Shown piece after piece: positions 50,301-63,063 of a stretch of DNA of 64,000 bases. The notes under the pieces were generated by a model. The model did not search any database. It saw only the letters and a program-made list of their open reading frames with translations, and was not told where the DNA came from. Source of the DNA: Mesaphorura yosii (lineage: Eukaryota > Arthropoda > Collembola > Poduromorpha > Tullbergiidae); contig WIXG01000092.1 of assembly GCA_009869945.1 (NCBI GenBank), positions 124,001 through 188,000 of the forward strand. The letters run 5' to 3'. The translations under genes were made by a program, and so were the position numbers. Position 1 is the first letter of the stretch. Every line of letters starts with the position of its first letter.

Positions 50301-53300
50301 TGCCGAAATCGCACAAACGCACGGTAAAAGAATTCGCTCGGCCTGCTGCACTGCAACGCATGTCAGCTTTGATACGCTGCTGCCATAAAACGTAAAATGA
50401 TTTGCTCCAACGTGCATTGTGTTGCTTTTGCGTATGTAACATGCAATTATTTTGCGTTACCGTAAAAGATCTTCAGAGGAAAAAATTAGTAGGGCAAGTT
50501 GTGCACAAATTCGAAACACATTCTGCCTACATGCGTGAAGAAAAGCACTGTGTCATTCTCAGATAAGCATTCCAAACTGCATTGTGAGACTGTTCGCTTT
50601 AAGTTGACAAACTAAGGTTAGATTTTGTGCTTCGATGGATGCGGAAAATTATGCAAAGATGCGATTTTTGTTTACAGCGGGCGTGAACGAAAAGATTCCG
50701 TTCTTCGCAATCCGGCAGCACGGCAGTTTGATTCCAGTCATTTACGCATTCGAATGTCATTTAAATTCTGTGAAAGTCCGTGTTGGGTGACTTTCAACTG
50801 GCAGGATTGATGACGGACCAAAATTCCGTCAAAGTTTGCTAAATATGCAAGCAGCAAGCACGAGTGTGAGTTTAATTTTGAAAACAATTTCACAAAGTAG
50901 GTTGGTCGCGGTTTCATTTTTGGTTCTTCACGAAAATTGGTTTTAAATTCAACAATCATTAGGGAGATGGACGCAAAGAGGATCATTTCTTGATGGTCAA
51001 CTCATTCATATTGTACCTTGGCTGATGTTGAAAACATGAATATTAATGACATTTGCAGCGCAGCGCAGCACAGTGACCGATGTGGCCAAAAACCCAGAAC
51101 CCACTGCACTACGCACCTGACTATTTATCATTTCTTAATTCTTCCTAATCTTCTGAGTTGATTTTTCTAAACTTTCCCCTCAACCGCAAAAATAAGCCCA
51201 CAAACCAGCCAGGCAAAGTCCAATCCACAAAGGTTGAGCGAAAACAGAGCGCAGACTGCGAGTAGCTGAGTAGCAAGTACCACTGTCAAGAGACCGGCAG
51301 GCACTAAAACACATCACGCTTTCTTCTGTGATCTGTGCCATTCTCATACGTAAAAAGATAAAATTGATGTTCTTTACCGCAAAGTGGACAAATAAATTAT
51401 GCAGCCAATTGGGCCAATTATGAGCCCAGGACAGGAGGGTTAAGGAAAAGGAAGTTGCGAGATCATTTTCATGGTACGCTCATAAAACCATAAAGCAGCC
51501 CAGTAATTAATGATTGGTCAGCCGCGGATTGGGTACGAAGCCTGTCTGCCGCAACGCAAGGCCATACCATCATTTTACTTTGGTGGGTGAGAACAATAAA
51601 AATTTAAGTGCCAACACAAGCACAAGCACTTGGCAGTTTAAAATCTGGCCGCTGGCCCACTTGCCCTTTCAGGCGCAGTCGAGGAACGCAAATGGCCAAG
51701 ATTACGCAAGACTCTGATCTTATCTCCTGGAAAGCAACTCGCGTCTCGAAGCGTGTGTGGCAATTGTGTTTTACAACTGGCATGTGTTACGAGGCTGCTT
51801 CCGATGTCAACATGAACATGAATCCTGTTTATTTTGTACTTTGATTTTGATTGCCTGGGCTTTTAGCATTAACAATTTAGGCTTCTAAAACTGCGGGCCA
51901 GACCTTCCTCCTGCTCTGAGCTCTCACGCACATGCGTTCATGCCTCCTGAATTTTTCACCTGCATTTGCTCGTTCTTTGTGCCTGGCACGAAATTGTTAT
52001 GCTTCCCTTCGTCTCACGGGCCTGAAGTCTGCACTGAAGTATACGAGTGCGTGATGTTGCATTATTATTTCGAAAACAGATCCCATTCTGGAATGGAAAA
52101 TGGAAACGCTCCCTTTCGATGTAACCCTTCTTCTGGTAGAAGTTTAATTAAGTTGGACCGTCTTCCGGTGCGGTGCGACGAGGTGCGAGGGAGCATGGTA
52201 AGAAAAACGACAAACGCACAATGCTCGATTCTCTTTCTCGGTGCTCATGTTGAGCGCGTCAGACACGCCAACAATTCAGACAAGATATTTACAAGACTCA
52301 ATGGCAGGGTGAGCAAATGTGTGACAATTCTTACCTCGACAGGTCCGACTCCATGCAAACATCGGAGCTTGTCTCGCCCAACACACCACAGCGACTTCGT
52401 TGAATTTCACCTCGAGCTTGTGTTTCCTTGCGCTGGACTCAAATCAGTCTTCGAACTATGCTTTTAATCACTGATAAGCCGATTTAGTTCATGACCCGTG
52501 GCATCACAAGCACAGGCTGCTGCTTATTCCGATGGAGTTCACATTGTTAAGAAAGCTTAGAAAGTGCGGCGTCTTGCCGCGCCGCAGAGTTAGACTCACA
52601 GAATAGCAGAATCTTGGAGCAATTGTGATAAGTTATGACAGTGTCACTTGCACAAAGAGATGCAGACAGACAGACGTCTTCACCTGCTCACGCTCGCGCT
52701 CAGAGCAACAATGAGAAGAAGAAGCTCGCAACAATGAATTTTACTCACAGGTCTGTCTCTTCACTGGTACTGCCTTGGGTTTGTTGCAGTGTACAGTGAA
52801 TGTAGTGTACACGTATAGCTCGATTCATGTTTACATGCAGTACTTTTTTTTACTGCAGGTCTCAGCCAAAAACCAAACGTCAATGCTCGTGGCCGGGGCA
52901 CTCAGCGACAGGCAACACTTCCGTTTCCACCGCTGCTAATCATCTCTTGCTCATACGTTTACAACAATACGCATTGTGGATTTGTGGGGACCGTGTCCAC
53001 GAACCTTAAATCCTATTTTTTGCACCGCACCATCCAGCAGCATCCAGATTGCATTTTCACGCACTACTTGAACGCCTGAAACTCAAATTTTGACGTTTTG
53101 GTTTTGCAAATTTGTATGCTTCGTTAAATCTTATGACTTGCTGAGTAGAAGAATTTGTCGTGTTGTGCGCAGCTCATTAAGCGTTGAGTCAAATGCAAAA
53201 TTGATTAAAGTTTTAAAGTGGTTTCAAAGAAAACTTGACTTGTGACCAGCGTTCACATGAATTTAGTACTAATGGCCCAACTTGTTATGCTAAATTCGAG

Positions 53301-53394
53301 GAAATTTTCTTCAATTGTATTCAGAAGAGTAGATGAGCGAATCCGAATGATGTGCCAACGAGGGTAATAAAGTATTAAAAGGCGGAATTTTAAA
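41376..53394. other. 12-kb region without supported genes (cadherin upstream / ZMIZ downstream)
   Basis: No frame shows domains, linked splice sites or protein-like composition. It must hold the promoter and at least one non-coding exon of the cadherin gene, since its first coding exon starts at an acceptor. The sequence is rich in short recurring words (GCAAT, TGCAAA, TTAATTA, GGCATGGCATGGCATG near 45280). There are CpG-bearing patches and homeodomain-like TAATTA words, for example near 43128, 47815 and 48723. A small hairpin is listed separately. I saw no RNA gene and no transposon coding sequence. A regulatory or intronic role is inference. Confidence 0.6.
49171..49211. repeat. Inverted repeat / hairpin, 16-bp arms
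   Basis: Arms 49171-49186 (TGTAGGCACCTAATAC) and 49196-49211 (GTATTATGTACCTACA) pair at 14 of 16 positions around a 9-nt loop. Pairing does not extend outward. It is too short for a typical microRNA precursor and matches no microRNA I know. Confidence 0.6.
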
Positions 53395-53408
53395 TTTCTT
53401 TAAAATCA

Positions 53409-53414
53409 TTTATT
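53409..53414 (-). terminator. Poly(A) signal of ZMIZ transcript
   Basis: TTTATT on the plus strand is AATAAA on the minus strand, about 270 nt after the ZMIZ stop codon. It is the nearest canonical hexamer, and a GT/T-rich stretch follows on the minus strand. Confidence 0.6.
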
Positions 53415-53426
53415 GTTGCAACGTAC

Positions 53427-53675
53427 TTAAGCGAGGGATTCGTAATACTTCAAAGTTGCTGTCAGAAGTGGTAAGTAGTAACTGTTTACATCGTCTACTT
53501 CTAGCGCATAATACAAATAGGCAAACATATGAATACAGACTTTAATTACACCTTTTCTGAATGCTTGGTTTTTGTGTGAAATACTTTGAGAAAACTGATT
53601 AAGCAGACTGGAAGGGGTCAGCGATGAAATTACTCCGTAGTGATAAGCGTTGTCTTTAGAACAATGCCAAATCAT
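53427..53675 (-). CDS. Hypothetical 82-residue ORF inside ZMIZ 3' UTR
   Basis: I do not recognise this frame. Its ATG (53675) comes 5 nt after the ZMIZ TAA (53683-53681), in a different frame. An in-frame TGA overlapping the end of ZMIZ lies four codons upstream. It ends at a TAA 12 nt before the ZMIZ AATAAA, so it fills nearly the whole predicted 3' UTR. The peptide starts MIWHCSKDNAYHYGVISSLT, has a hydrophobic or aromatic middle (VCIHMFAYLYYALEVDD) and ends LPLLTATLKYYESLA, which could form amphipathic helices. Codons are AT-rich. It could be a chance open frame in an AT-rich UTR, a reinitiated second cistron, or an alternative last exon of an overlapping transcript. Confidence 0.3.
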   Translation of the reverse strand: MIWHCSKDNAYHYGVISSLTPSSLLNQFSQSISHKNQAFRKGVIKVCIHMFAYLYYALEVDDVNSYYLPLLTATLKYYESLA

Positions 53676-53680
53676 GCAGC

Positions 53681-56600
53681 TTAGTCAAAAAGTGCGAGGA
53701 GATCATCAGAGAGTGAGTCTGGAGTGGAGTTGACGTTGGAATTGTTTCCAATGTCACGGTCGCCCGATGACGGTGGCGTCGCTAAACCAGAGGGTTCCAA
53801 GTAGCTCAAAAGTTCCAAAGGATCTACCCCACTATTTGGTAACAACTGCAAAAACAAGAACAGGTCACTAAAATCTCTACAAAATGAAAGCCACGGGAAA
53901 AATGAGACGGCGTGCTTACATTTAGTTCGTCCGGTCCTGAACCGTCGCCGTTTATCACAGATTCAGGATCAAAATTCAAATCTGAAGGAAGATCCGATGA
54001 AAGAAGAGCGGTGTCACTATCTTGATGATGATGAGACTTGCTTGTGTTAGGAACAATTAAAGGACTACTGGGATTCAGGACAATTTCACTCGTTCCAGGA
54101 GTGTGCGGAGTCTGAGGCGTGTGCAAAATGTACGGGATGTCACCTTTAGACATCTCCTGCTTCACATGGCTCACTGGAATTGTTCCCTATTAATTAAATC
54201 GATTAAGACCAGAATCCTTCAGCGCCACCTTATTTACTTGGCGAGATAAGCTTACAGTTTCTCTGATGCTCCGTTCCATTGCATTTAAAGCGTCGATTGA
54301 ATTAACAGATTCCTTGAGGCGGTTCAACGGATCGCCGTGATCACCACCAAATTCGTACGGGTTCTGCACATCATTCCAGCCGTTATAATTTACTCCTGGT
54401 CCCATTGATATACCTTCAAATTAGAGATCCGATTACATTACGACTTGGGAAAATAAGAATAGAATGAGTATCAACGCACTGCTCATGGTAGGCGGATTGT
54501 AGGGTGACAGGACAGCGTCAGAGTTCCAAACAGGCGTTGGTATTTCCTGGGGCCTGATCAACTTTGTCTTTTTGGCAGAACATGATTCCGGCTCTTCGGA
54601 TTTTGTCTGCACACAAAAGTCCAAGTTTAGTACCAATGCCAACGTATGCATCACAAGTATCATTGACCAGACATACCTTATTGGCAGAAACTCCGCTTTT
54701 TGCCTCTCTCCAATTCGCAGCAGAGTCAATGGTAACTTCATCCGAGTCTGACTTTTCCAGAGAGTTAAGAATGCTCCAAATGTACTGGTCAACTTCCAAA
54801 CCCTCCAACTGGGCCGATTTGCTACAAAAATTGAAATTCTTTATTTTTTGCTCCGTCGAAATCAAAAATGTTTTGAATGTGATTGGAAATTACTTGCAGA
54901 CAGGACATCGCCAGGCCGCTCTTTCGCAATTCATTTGAAGGTAAGATTCCAAGTCGAAGCATTGAACATGCCTGCAATCGTGTCCTCGAGCCGGGAGGCC
55001 CATTCGTTTGTATGTGATAGGACATTTGAGAGAGACCTGAATAAAATATGAGTTGTCAATAAAGTGGACCAATTTCCAAAGTTCCAGAGTGTCACTGTAA
55101 CATACCTTGATCGCAGTTTGCTCGACGCCATCTCCATCGTGAGCGCTTTGGCTTCCGTACGAGTTGTTGAAGTGACGCTTGATTTTTGTGACGCAGTGTT
55201 CGGAGGGAAGAAGCCGTTTCCTCAGGAGGCCTTGCAAAACCGACCTGACGCTGGGACGATGAACCAGTTGAAGCACAAACAGGTGAGACTAAAGTGATTA
55301 AGAATATGTTTAGTATTCTCAACTTTAAGTGGCAACACAAATCTTCGGACGAGGACTTACGCAGCAACACGCCGAGACGGTGATCTGAAGAGTGTTTCGA
55401 CCAGGGAGACAAATGTCCTTGAGATAAAGTGGCCTGTGGGACACTTTGTTATCTCCACGATCGATTGATAACGGAATTGCGTTGACTGAAACTTGAACTG
55501 ATGTTGGCCAATTTGTGTTCATTTGCCTGTCCTCGTGGTGGAAACACTTCAACTGAAGCTCCAAGTCGGACCTTCAAATTGAACGATTATACCACGTTAA
55601 AGTTTGTTCATTAATCAGTTTGGTAAGTGAATTGAGTTATGAATTTACCTCCACGTGAGGGTTTGGTGGACAGTTGGCTTCAGATGGAAGACATGATTGC
55701 TAACAGCCAAGTTGTGTTCTAGTCGAAACGGTGCCAGAATTGTCCCATCTCGTACGGGGAATGTTAGTCTCAGCTCATTGTCGTCTGTTCGAAAAATTAA
55801 ATGTCTCTATACACTCCACTAAATACAAGTTTCTTAGTATTTGCGGCGTACTCTACGTAGTAACACTATGTTTTCTCGTTACTTACGTTTTGCAGAATGT
55901 ATCACAGGTTTGGATTCCCCAAGACTGTTCAAGCTGCAGCAACCGCCGGACCCCGGTGTTAGTGGCGGTGTTGGATTTCCAGGAATCGGACTCTGTTGGA
56001 AGGTCCTGAGTGACTTTGGCTCCCCGACGGAGGAGTAAGGCGGAAGCGGGCCCGGGCTCTCTGGCGGGAACGAGGCGGAAGGTGGGAGGCCATTCTGGTA
56101 ATGCATGGATTGCATAGATGAATGTTGCTGCTGTTGCATCATGTGCGAGTAATTTGGCGGAGGCCCGTTGTGTGGGTGGTGCATGCTGTTAACGGCGGGG
56201 CCACTGCTTCTGGGTCCGTTTGGGTTGTAATACTGCCCGGTATTTGGTGGCATGTACAGATTGTTCGGGTTTGGAATTTGTCTGGCTCCAGACGCTGCCG
56301 CCCCTCTTCCTGGTCCCCGAAACATCATTCTGGGATTTGGCTGATTAGCATAGTTGGAGTGGTTTTGCGGCTCCGGAAGGCCGTAAATGTTTGAACCGTC
56401 AAACGCTTGCTGTGAATTATACAAATCAGTGCCGCATAAGTTTGACGTCTTGATGCTCGAATTTAGCCACAGATGTAGATATAAGACAACTTACCTGTGG
56501 AACAACACCCGGAGGAGCGGCAAAGTTCGGGTTGGGTCCCATGGATTGATTCATGTGTCCACGTTTCTGATTGATATGAGAGTTTGATGGGTTCGGATAT

Positions 56601-58107
56601 GAGTACGGAGATGATCTGTTCCTCCCGAACGAGCTTCCACCTTCTCCCTGCGGATGTGAGGGCATTTTCATGCTGTTCATTCCAGGATTCATCGGCCCAG
56701 GGCCCATCTTCTGACTCTGATTCGTGGGATTAGCAGCGGCAGGGTGATTGTTGCCTGAATTGTTGTAGTGCATCATGTTGTACTGGTGGGTTGGCATCGA
56801 GTTCATCTTTAAACACACACGAAAAGGACGATAAGGACACATGTAACACATTTAACATAAATCTGCACATCGCGTACTGTTTGTTATTCTTGAACACACG
56901 CTAATCGTATAATTAAGTAGTTTAGTGTCTCTGAGCTATTTGTACACTCGCGGACGTCGGCTGCTTATGAGACTGAGTTGACAGACGAAGTTGCCACAAA
57001 GCAAAGAAATTGGGACAAGACTCACAATCACGCCACGAAAGACTACGACGGCGGCCCAGCACAACAAATGAATGCCATTTATGCCAAATTATTTGAAACT
57101 TAAATCGAAATCTAGGTCATTATTACGCACGCCGCCTCATGCTGCAGCTTGCAAACACGCTGAAACATCAAAAGACTCGAAGCGCAGAGTAAAATTGTGA
57201 AACTTTATGTTTGACGAGCAGAGCAAACACATAAAACGCCTAAGCATGTTGTAAAGGGCATAATTTATTAAATGGAAATTTTCAGTTCCCAGCGAATTAG
57301 AGACCTCAAGGTCAGTCAATCAATTCAGCAGTCAGCCATTGTGTTTAAATTATTGGACATTTAATCGTTCAGGTTTGCACTTACAGCGTACTGGCCTCCA
57401 TCCTGCCTCTCCTGAAGAGCAACCACCGTCGCGGTAGCACTACGTATGTTAAATGAAGAACATGAAATCAAACCAATTATTTGCACGTTTCTTGTTTAGA
57501 TCCAAATTTCGATTACCTGGCAGTGGCTATCGCGGTGACCATCGCCATCCCAAGCGGGTTTGAGTTTCCGTACTCTTGTGAACCGCCGCCGTTGTTCTGG
57601 CCTTCGGATCTGCAAAAGCCATTGCACATTAGTTTCGAGCCTCATCCGGATTCCCAATTCTTCGACAAATCATTTCTTCCTGTTTCTACCTGTTCTGGGT
57701 GAAGGTCGTCCCTCCGCTGTACTGGTTTGGGCTTGTCCAGAACTGAGGCCCCTTCATGTAGCCGCCTGAGGAGCTCGTGTTTGTGCCGTTGTTGTTGAGA
57801 CCGTCACTTCCGGGGTTCCCGCCGCCACCCGAGAATGAAGAGTAGGGACCGCTCTGCGTGGCGGACGACATGCCCCAGACTGTGGTCACGACGGAGAGGT
57901 TGGGCTCCATGCCGTTGCCGTTTCCGTTGCCGTGCTGGTCAGCGCGCCAGTCTGGAAAGCTGTCAATTACGGTAACAGGCAATTAGACGACGTACTTTAA
58001 TATTCAAGGGCGGGTAGGAGAAAGACGGCTGGACAAACGAACCCGTTGGGTGGCATTTTGTTGAGAGGAGTTTTGCCATTAATTGCTCCAGCTCCAACTT
58101 GCTGCAT
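53681..58107 (-). CDS. ZMIZ: ZMIZ1/2-type MIZ zinc finger protein (tonalli orthologue)
   Basis: Nuclear PIAS-like SUMO E3 and transcription coactivator, linked in animals to Notch and SWI/SNF function. Minus strand, about 13-14 exons, roughly 850 residues. The start at 58107 ([20 protein letters not shown]) is preceded in frame by a TAA five codons upstream in the same exon. Next are LSVVTTVWG, the Ala/Thr-rich [18 protein letters not shown], long Asn/Pro/Met-rich disordered segments and [16 protein letters not shown]. The conserved core follows: [69 protein letters not shown]. The SP-RING is [38 protein letters not shown] and WRCPVCNKS, with its Zn-binding Cys and His present. The C-terminal acidic activator ends LSYLEPSG to [12 protein letters not shown]. 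The vertebrate N-terminal helical domain is not found here. Confidence 0.9.
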
Positions 58108-61100
58108 ATTTCGAAGGATTTATTGCATCGTTTCCTGAAACAAAGAAAAAGAAGGCTGCTCTTCATTTCTGTCGTAAATGCACAAGTCAGCGCAGTGTCC
58201 GCGAGTTTGAAGTCTGAATAATGGAAATGCTCCGGTGCTTTTCCATCATAGTCGTCATAATCGTTCCAGAAGAGCAGAGCAAAGGAAGAAGAACATGAAG
58301 CTCGATGCTTGTGGCCGTTAAAACAATGCTAAATGTAATTTATGTTATTAAATTGATTACAACACGTTTTGTGTGGATGGCGAGGGCGACCTTGCCTTGA
58401 TCCAGAAATTTAGTGTCCATGTACGACGAACGTGTTTAAAATGATGACAGGTTCATCATGTAATTTTGCATCGCATTAGCATTAGCGCAGCAGAAGCACA
58501 GACGAAGACGGGCAGACACAAGCAGTTTTCCTGCATTATAATATTGCACAGCCATTGCGACCTTAAATAGTCCATAAAGTGACCTTCAATCACAGCCATT
58601 AAACCAGCACTGTTCGTAGTCTTGTAGTGCCGAGTCAGTCGAGTGGTGGAGTGCTTCTTCCTCCTCTTTTTTGTCATTTCTGCGCGTATCCATTTATTTA
58701 CCTGCTCAGTGAGTCGTTAAATATTCAACGATCGCTTAAAACAATGGAGTTGGAACTTTCCTCGTGCGCCGCCGTGCCGTGTACGTCTACACTTCTTTAC
58801 TTAACGATTCATTCCCATTTGCTCATTGGCAGCAATGGACTAATAAATTGTTGTTTTGCAAGAATTTTGACTTCACGTCATAATCCGTAATCCCACTAAT
58901 CGGCTCGGACCAGTTTATGTGTATAAAACGCAGCTTAATATTGACTCCGACTCTTCCCACTCTAGCTTCCGAGTCAAAAGCGAAGAATGCGCTTCATTGT
59001 GTCATTTTGTATCTGAATTCCTAGTATTCTTGACGTGTAAACAGAAATGAAACATTTTCTCTCACTTGAACCCTGAATCCTGCGTCTGTGATCTATTTTT
59101 GGATCCGAAACAGAAGAAATACCAAAGCAATTAATGAGCGCGAACGCGGGAGGGATCGGGAAAAAGAATACAAAGTCTTGTGTCGGAGTGCGAGATGCAA
59201 ACAAGACACATATTTCGTGCATGTGTGAAACGAGTCGAGTCGCAGTGGCAGTCGAGTCACAACGCACAAGATGAAAATCTCCTTCGCCAAGTTAACTTAA
59301 CCGATCGTTGATAGTTTGTATTTCATTCTTTCGATGCGAATGCAAATGCATCTTGACTTGAAGATGACGCGGTGCGAGAATCTTGCGAATCGTCGCACGT
59401 AAATGATGAAGACCTGATTAGCATATGACTGAGGCTAAAACGCGTACGTACGCCTTTGAATTGGGCATTCACTTTGCTTTGGTCCAACTAACTGATGTTA
59501 TTTACCGCCAGCCACACGACATAAATAACTGCACTGTAGCCGAATCCTTCTACAAACCGCCTCGCAACAAATTTTACATACTCCGCATCCGCACTTTGTC
59601 TCTTTTTCTCATGCTCCGTCTCGCATCTCGTACGTTATTATTTATAAACCCAACGTCGTCTCCTGCCTGCGCTGCCGTATTATTTGACGCTAAGCCAATC
59701 ATTAGCCATTTGCCTCGTGCGCTTCATTTCCTAAAAATAGAAGTTTTTTCGAAAAACTGAAACTGCATTCTTTCGGAAGACGCGCGACGCGACGCGAGAT
59801 CATGACTCAGGCGGCGAGAGTCGCATGATCGCTCGAGACAACAAGATTTCGGAGGGAAGGAGTGAATGCACTGCCGCCAGTCGAAGGAATTTCTCGTCTT
59901 CGCCTTCTGGAGCGTCGTCTCTCGAATTCTCGTCTGCATCTCCAATTTAGTTATTTGGTACAGATGCAGAGCGCTTAATTTTAGGTCAGGCCAGGCCAAA
60001 ATGTACATTAGCTTTGAGCTCCAAAAAGGACGCGAGATGATTTTGGTTGGAGAAACATTAGCATTTCACATTTCACTCCTTACATGAACAATACACGACT
60101 TTGTGCTGTGCCTGCTTCAATATTATTATTAGGTCACTCGCGTCGTGGCCGTACACGACACGGCGAATGCATTCACAAATTCTTAATCAGCGCAGCGCCT
60201 TCACCTCAATTTCAACCAAAAAGAATTGCAGTGCAGGTTGAAATGCGAGACGACGCGAATGGCGAATGGCGAGGCGCGAGAAGCGCTGCCCATTTGCCAC
60301 TGACTGCCTGCGTGTAACGCAATGAGCCTGATTAAGTTAAAAATATCCTCAGGTGATGATGCTGCGGCTCTGCGCGACTGCGACTGTTGCGAAGTTGCGT
60401 ATCACCAAAAATAAATGCAAAATGCAAAGAATGCGAGCCGTAAACGGTTCAAAGTGTAGCGGAATGATTGCAATTAGGCTTCTGCGTTTGCGTTGCATCT
60501 TTACATCTTTGCAGTAAACAAAGTTGCCCATGCGTTTGACTGGCACTGTGAGAGTCGAGATAATTTTAGGCAGGCAAGCAAGTCAACAGCTTCATGAGAA
60601 AAGGAAGGCTGCTGTTTCTGTTTTGGTTTTGGGATGATTGGATAATGCACTGAAAGCAATGCAATGAATGCAAGCCAAGCCCAAGACACCGTTCATTGTG
60701 CGGCCGCGGATTTGAGAGCAACACAACAGCAAATGCACCGTTCATTTTTTACCTTCTCCCAAGGTAATTTTAATACTGTACTCTTTTTCGCGTACGGTAA
60801 CTGAGAGCAGCAGTGCAACATTGTATGCACGATATTTGATTGTTGTGCGGCGCGGTGGCGGTGAGTGGCCCAAAATTTGACAAACTCTTGTACTGGCACT
60901 CGTACTCTATTACTTCTCCTGCAGTCAACCTTGTTTTTTCCCCTTCTCGTTGCGTTGCGCGATGTTGTGAAACGGTACTTTACAAGCATAAATAGCCTCA
61001 ATGGCAAGCAACTTTGCATTTTGCATTTCGCATCGTTGTAATCTGCTGGTGGCCTGCAATCTGCAAGCACATATTATCCCAAAACCTAAGTGTATCCTCC

Positions 61101-61256
61101 GTGTTGTCCTGTGCTTGAGTTCACACAGACATGCGGCTCAAAATTTGCGCTGCACTCGTCAAAAAGCCTTGAAATATGCCCAATTTCGTGCATATTTTGT
61201 AGAGACGAGTTTTGTTTTAATTATCAATCACAGCCAACGCCAAAGCAAAGGCCAGA

Positions 61257-61280
61257 CTTGGCTTGGCTTGGCTTGGCTTG
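61257..61280. repeat. Pentamer microsatellite (CTTGG)4.8
   Basis: CTTGG is repeated almost five times without interruption in the ZMIZ upstream region. Short and simple, probably polymorphic. Confidence 0.85.
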
Positions 61281-61310
61281 TGTAAATCCAAAACCGAGAT
61301 GTACAAATTT

Positions 61311-61335
61311 GCATGCATGCACGCACGCACGTGTG
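61311..61335. repeat. Imperfect tetramer run (GCAT/GCAC)n
   Basis: A run of GCATGCATGCACGCACGCAC, an alternating purine-pyrimidine stretch just right of the CTTGG repeat. Such tracts can adopt Z-DNA, but no role is claimed. Confidence 0.6.
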
Positions 61336-63034
61336 CATACGTCAATTGAATATTCAACCCTTGCCTTTTGCTATTTGCTTTCCCATCGTCATCGACATCG
61401 AGCACTTCATCTCGTAATAATCTCTCGTCCTTATTTACCATGGCATGATTGCCGATTGCGCCGCTGCTTTCCTGGACTCACGCTCGCTGGGAAACAAGCG
61501 GTAGTGAAATGGGGACAGACTCTTTATTACATTTATTTATTTGGTCGCTGAGCGTGTGGGAAAGCAGCGGAGAGTAAGTGGGCTGGATGAATTCGTATTA
61601 TTACTTTCCAAATATGAGTTTCATCTCCGACCGAAGCACGTCCGTCCGTCTTTCTCCACGAGACACGCCACGCCACAAAGTTAAGGGAATGAGAGAGATA
61701 AAACATAAATATTACATCATTCCGGGTTCGGTGCTTTTGTGCCTGGTGCACTGGTGCTTCGTGTATCGTGTTTGGGACTGGCGAGAGGGTTCTCCAGACA
61801 AAAGAATGAAACGTGTTCCCATAATTTAATGCTGAGCTGCCCGACGACGACGACCCAAACCCAGCCCGAGCCTCCACGTGACATCATACCGAGTCGGGAT
61901 GCAATTTGAGGAAGCACAAGCACAATATCGTTTTCGTTTTCCTGATTCAATGAACAAAAGGTACCCTCACTCATTCACTCTTCCTCGCCCTTCATTCATT
62001 TATGTATTCATCATAAGCACATAAAATTATGTGCGTACATAACATAATGATAACTCAGCATCGCATCAGAAAAATCTGTCCACAAATTCTGTTCCCACAG
62101 TCGGAGTCGGTGACGTGTCCTTCTTCGATTTCAATGAGAGTTCAAAACAAAATACTAAACTTCAAGACTTCCAACCTGCCGCTACTACTCGAATGAATGG
62201 GCTTTATAAAAATCAACGCCGAGACACGGTGGCACGCTACTGTTTTGCTTTGCTAAGCAGGTATTGAACGAGATAAATGAATGAATGGTAATTTACATTT
62301 GCCTTATTTGAAATGCGCATAGAACGCGGCAAATTTACGGGACGCTCGGCCTGACTTCCAAAAATGAAGTCGACGACGACGGCGAGTCGTTCATCTATTT
62401 TCGTGATGAGGAATGCTGGCTGTTTGAAGAGAAAAATGTGCGAAAAACGAAAGAGAGTCTCATGTTCGAATGTCTAGTCGCCAAGCGGCCAAGCGTATGA
62501 ATCACTTTGGCTGCGAAATGAATGCATGAGTTTTGTGGCAAATCAAATTTGCTACTAATTTGGCATAGCAGAGGAGCGAGTAGCAAAATGCAAAAGCAGT
62601 GGAGTGCAGTGGTACTGTCAACACGTGCTATCGATTTATTCCCACACGCCCCACGCCAGCCAAGGCTGAGCAGAGCAGAGCACAGGTGAATTCCACTCGA
62701 CGCGGTTCCATTTCGCATTTCATGGAAAAGGACAAGAGAAGAAGCTCAGATGTGCGGTGCGATAAGAGACAAAGAAGAATGTACAATGCAGTGCAATAAA
62801 ACTGATGGTTATACTTCGCTCGTCATTAATTAATCGCACTACTTGAATTTGAGTTTTAAGGCCACACCACAGCGCAGCGCAGCAAATGGCAAAGTCCAGG
62901 GAACGGGGACCTTTGCAACATGTATTTTGATATTTTGGGTTGCGTGTGACGATATAATTGTCGAGTATATTGATCATAATAGTAGTCGGTCGGCCACGCC
63001 ACAGCCACAAACGAACGAAGAATGAAAAAAGAAC

Positions 63035-63063
63035 AGGCCAGGCCAGGCCAGGCCAGGCCAGGC
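63035..63063. repeat. Pentamer microsatellite (AGGCC)5.8
   Basis: AGGCC is repeated nearly six times in perfect tandem. A shorter relative (CAGGCCAGGCC) sits at about 59988, so the motif recurs in this region. Confidence 0.9.

Noticed and set aside
51940-52467. 175-codon plus-strand frame, the longest in the 12-kb desert
   Set aside because: Mixed Cys/His/Ser composition with no recognisable domain, no flanking exons, and a length not surprising for about 12 kb read in six frames.
61090-61551. 153-codon plus-strand frame over the CTTGG and GCAC repeats
   Set aside because: Openness is helped by the simple repeats; the peptide is repeat-derived (WLGLA-type runs).
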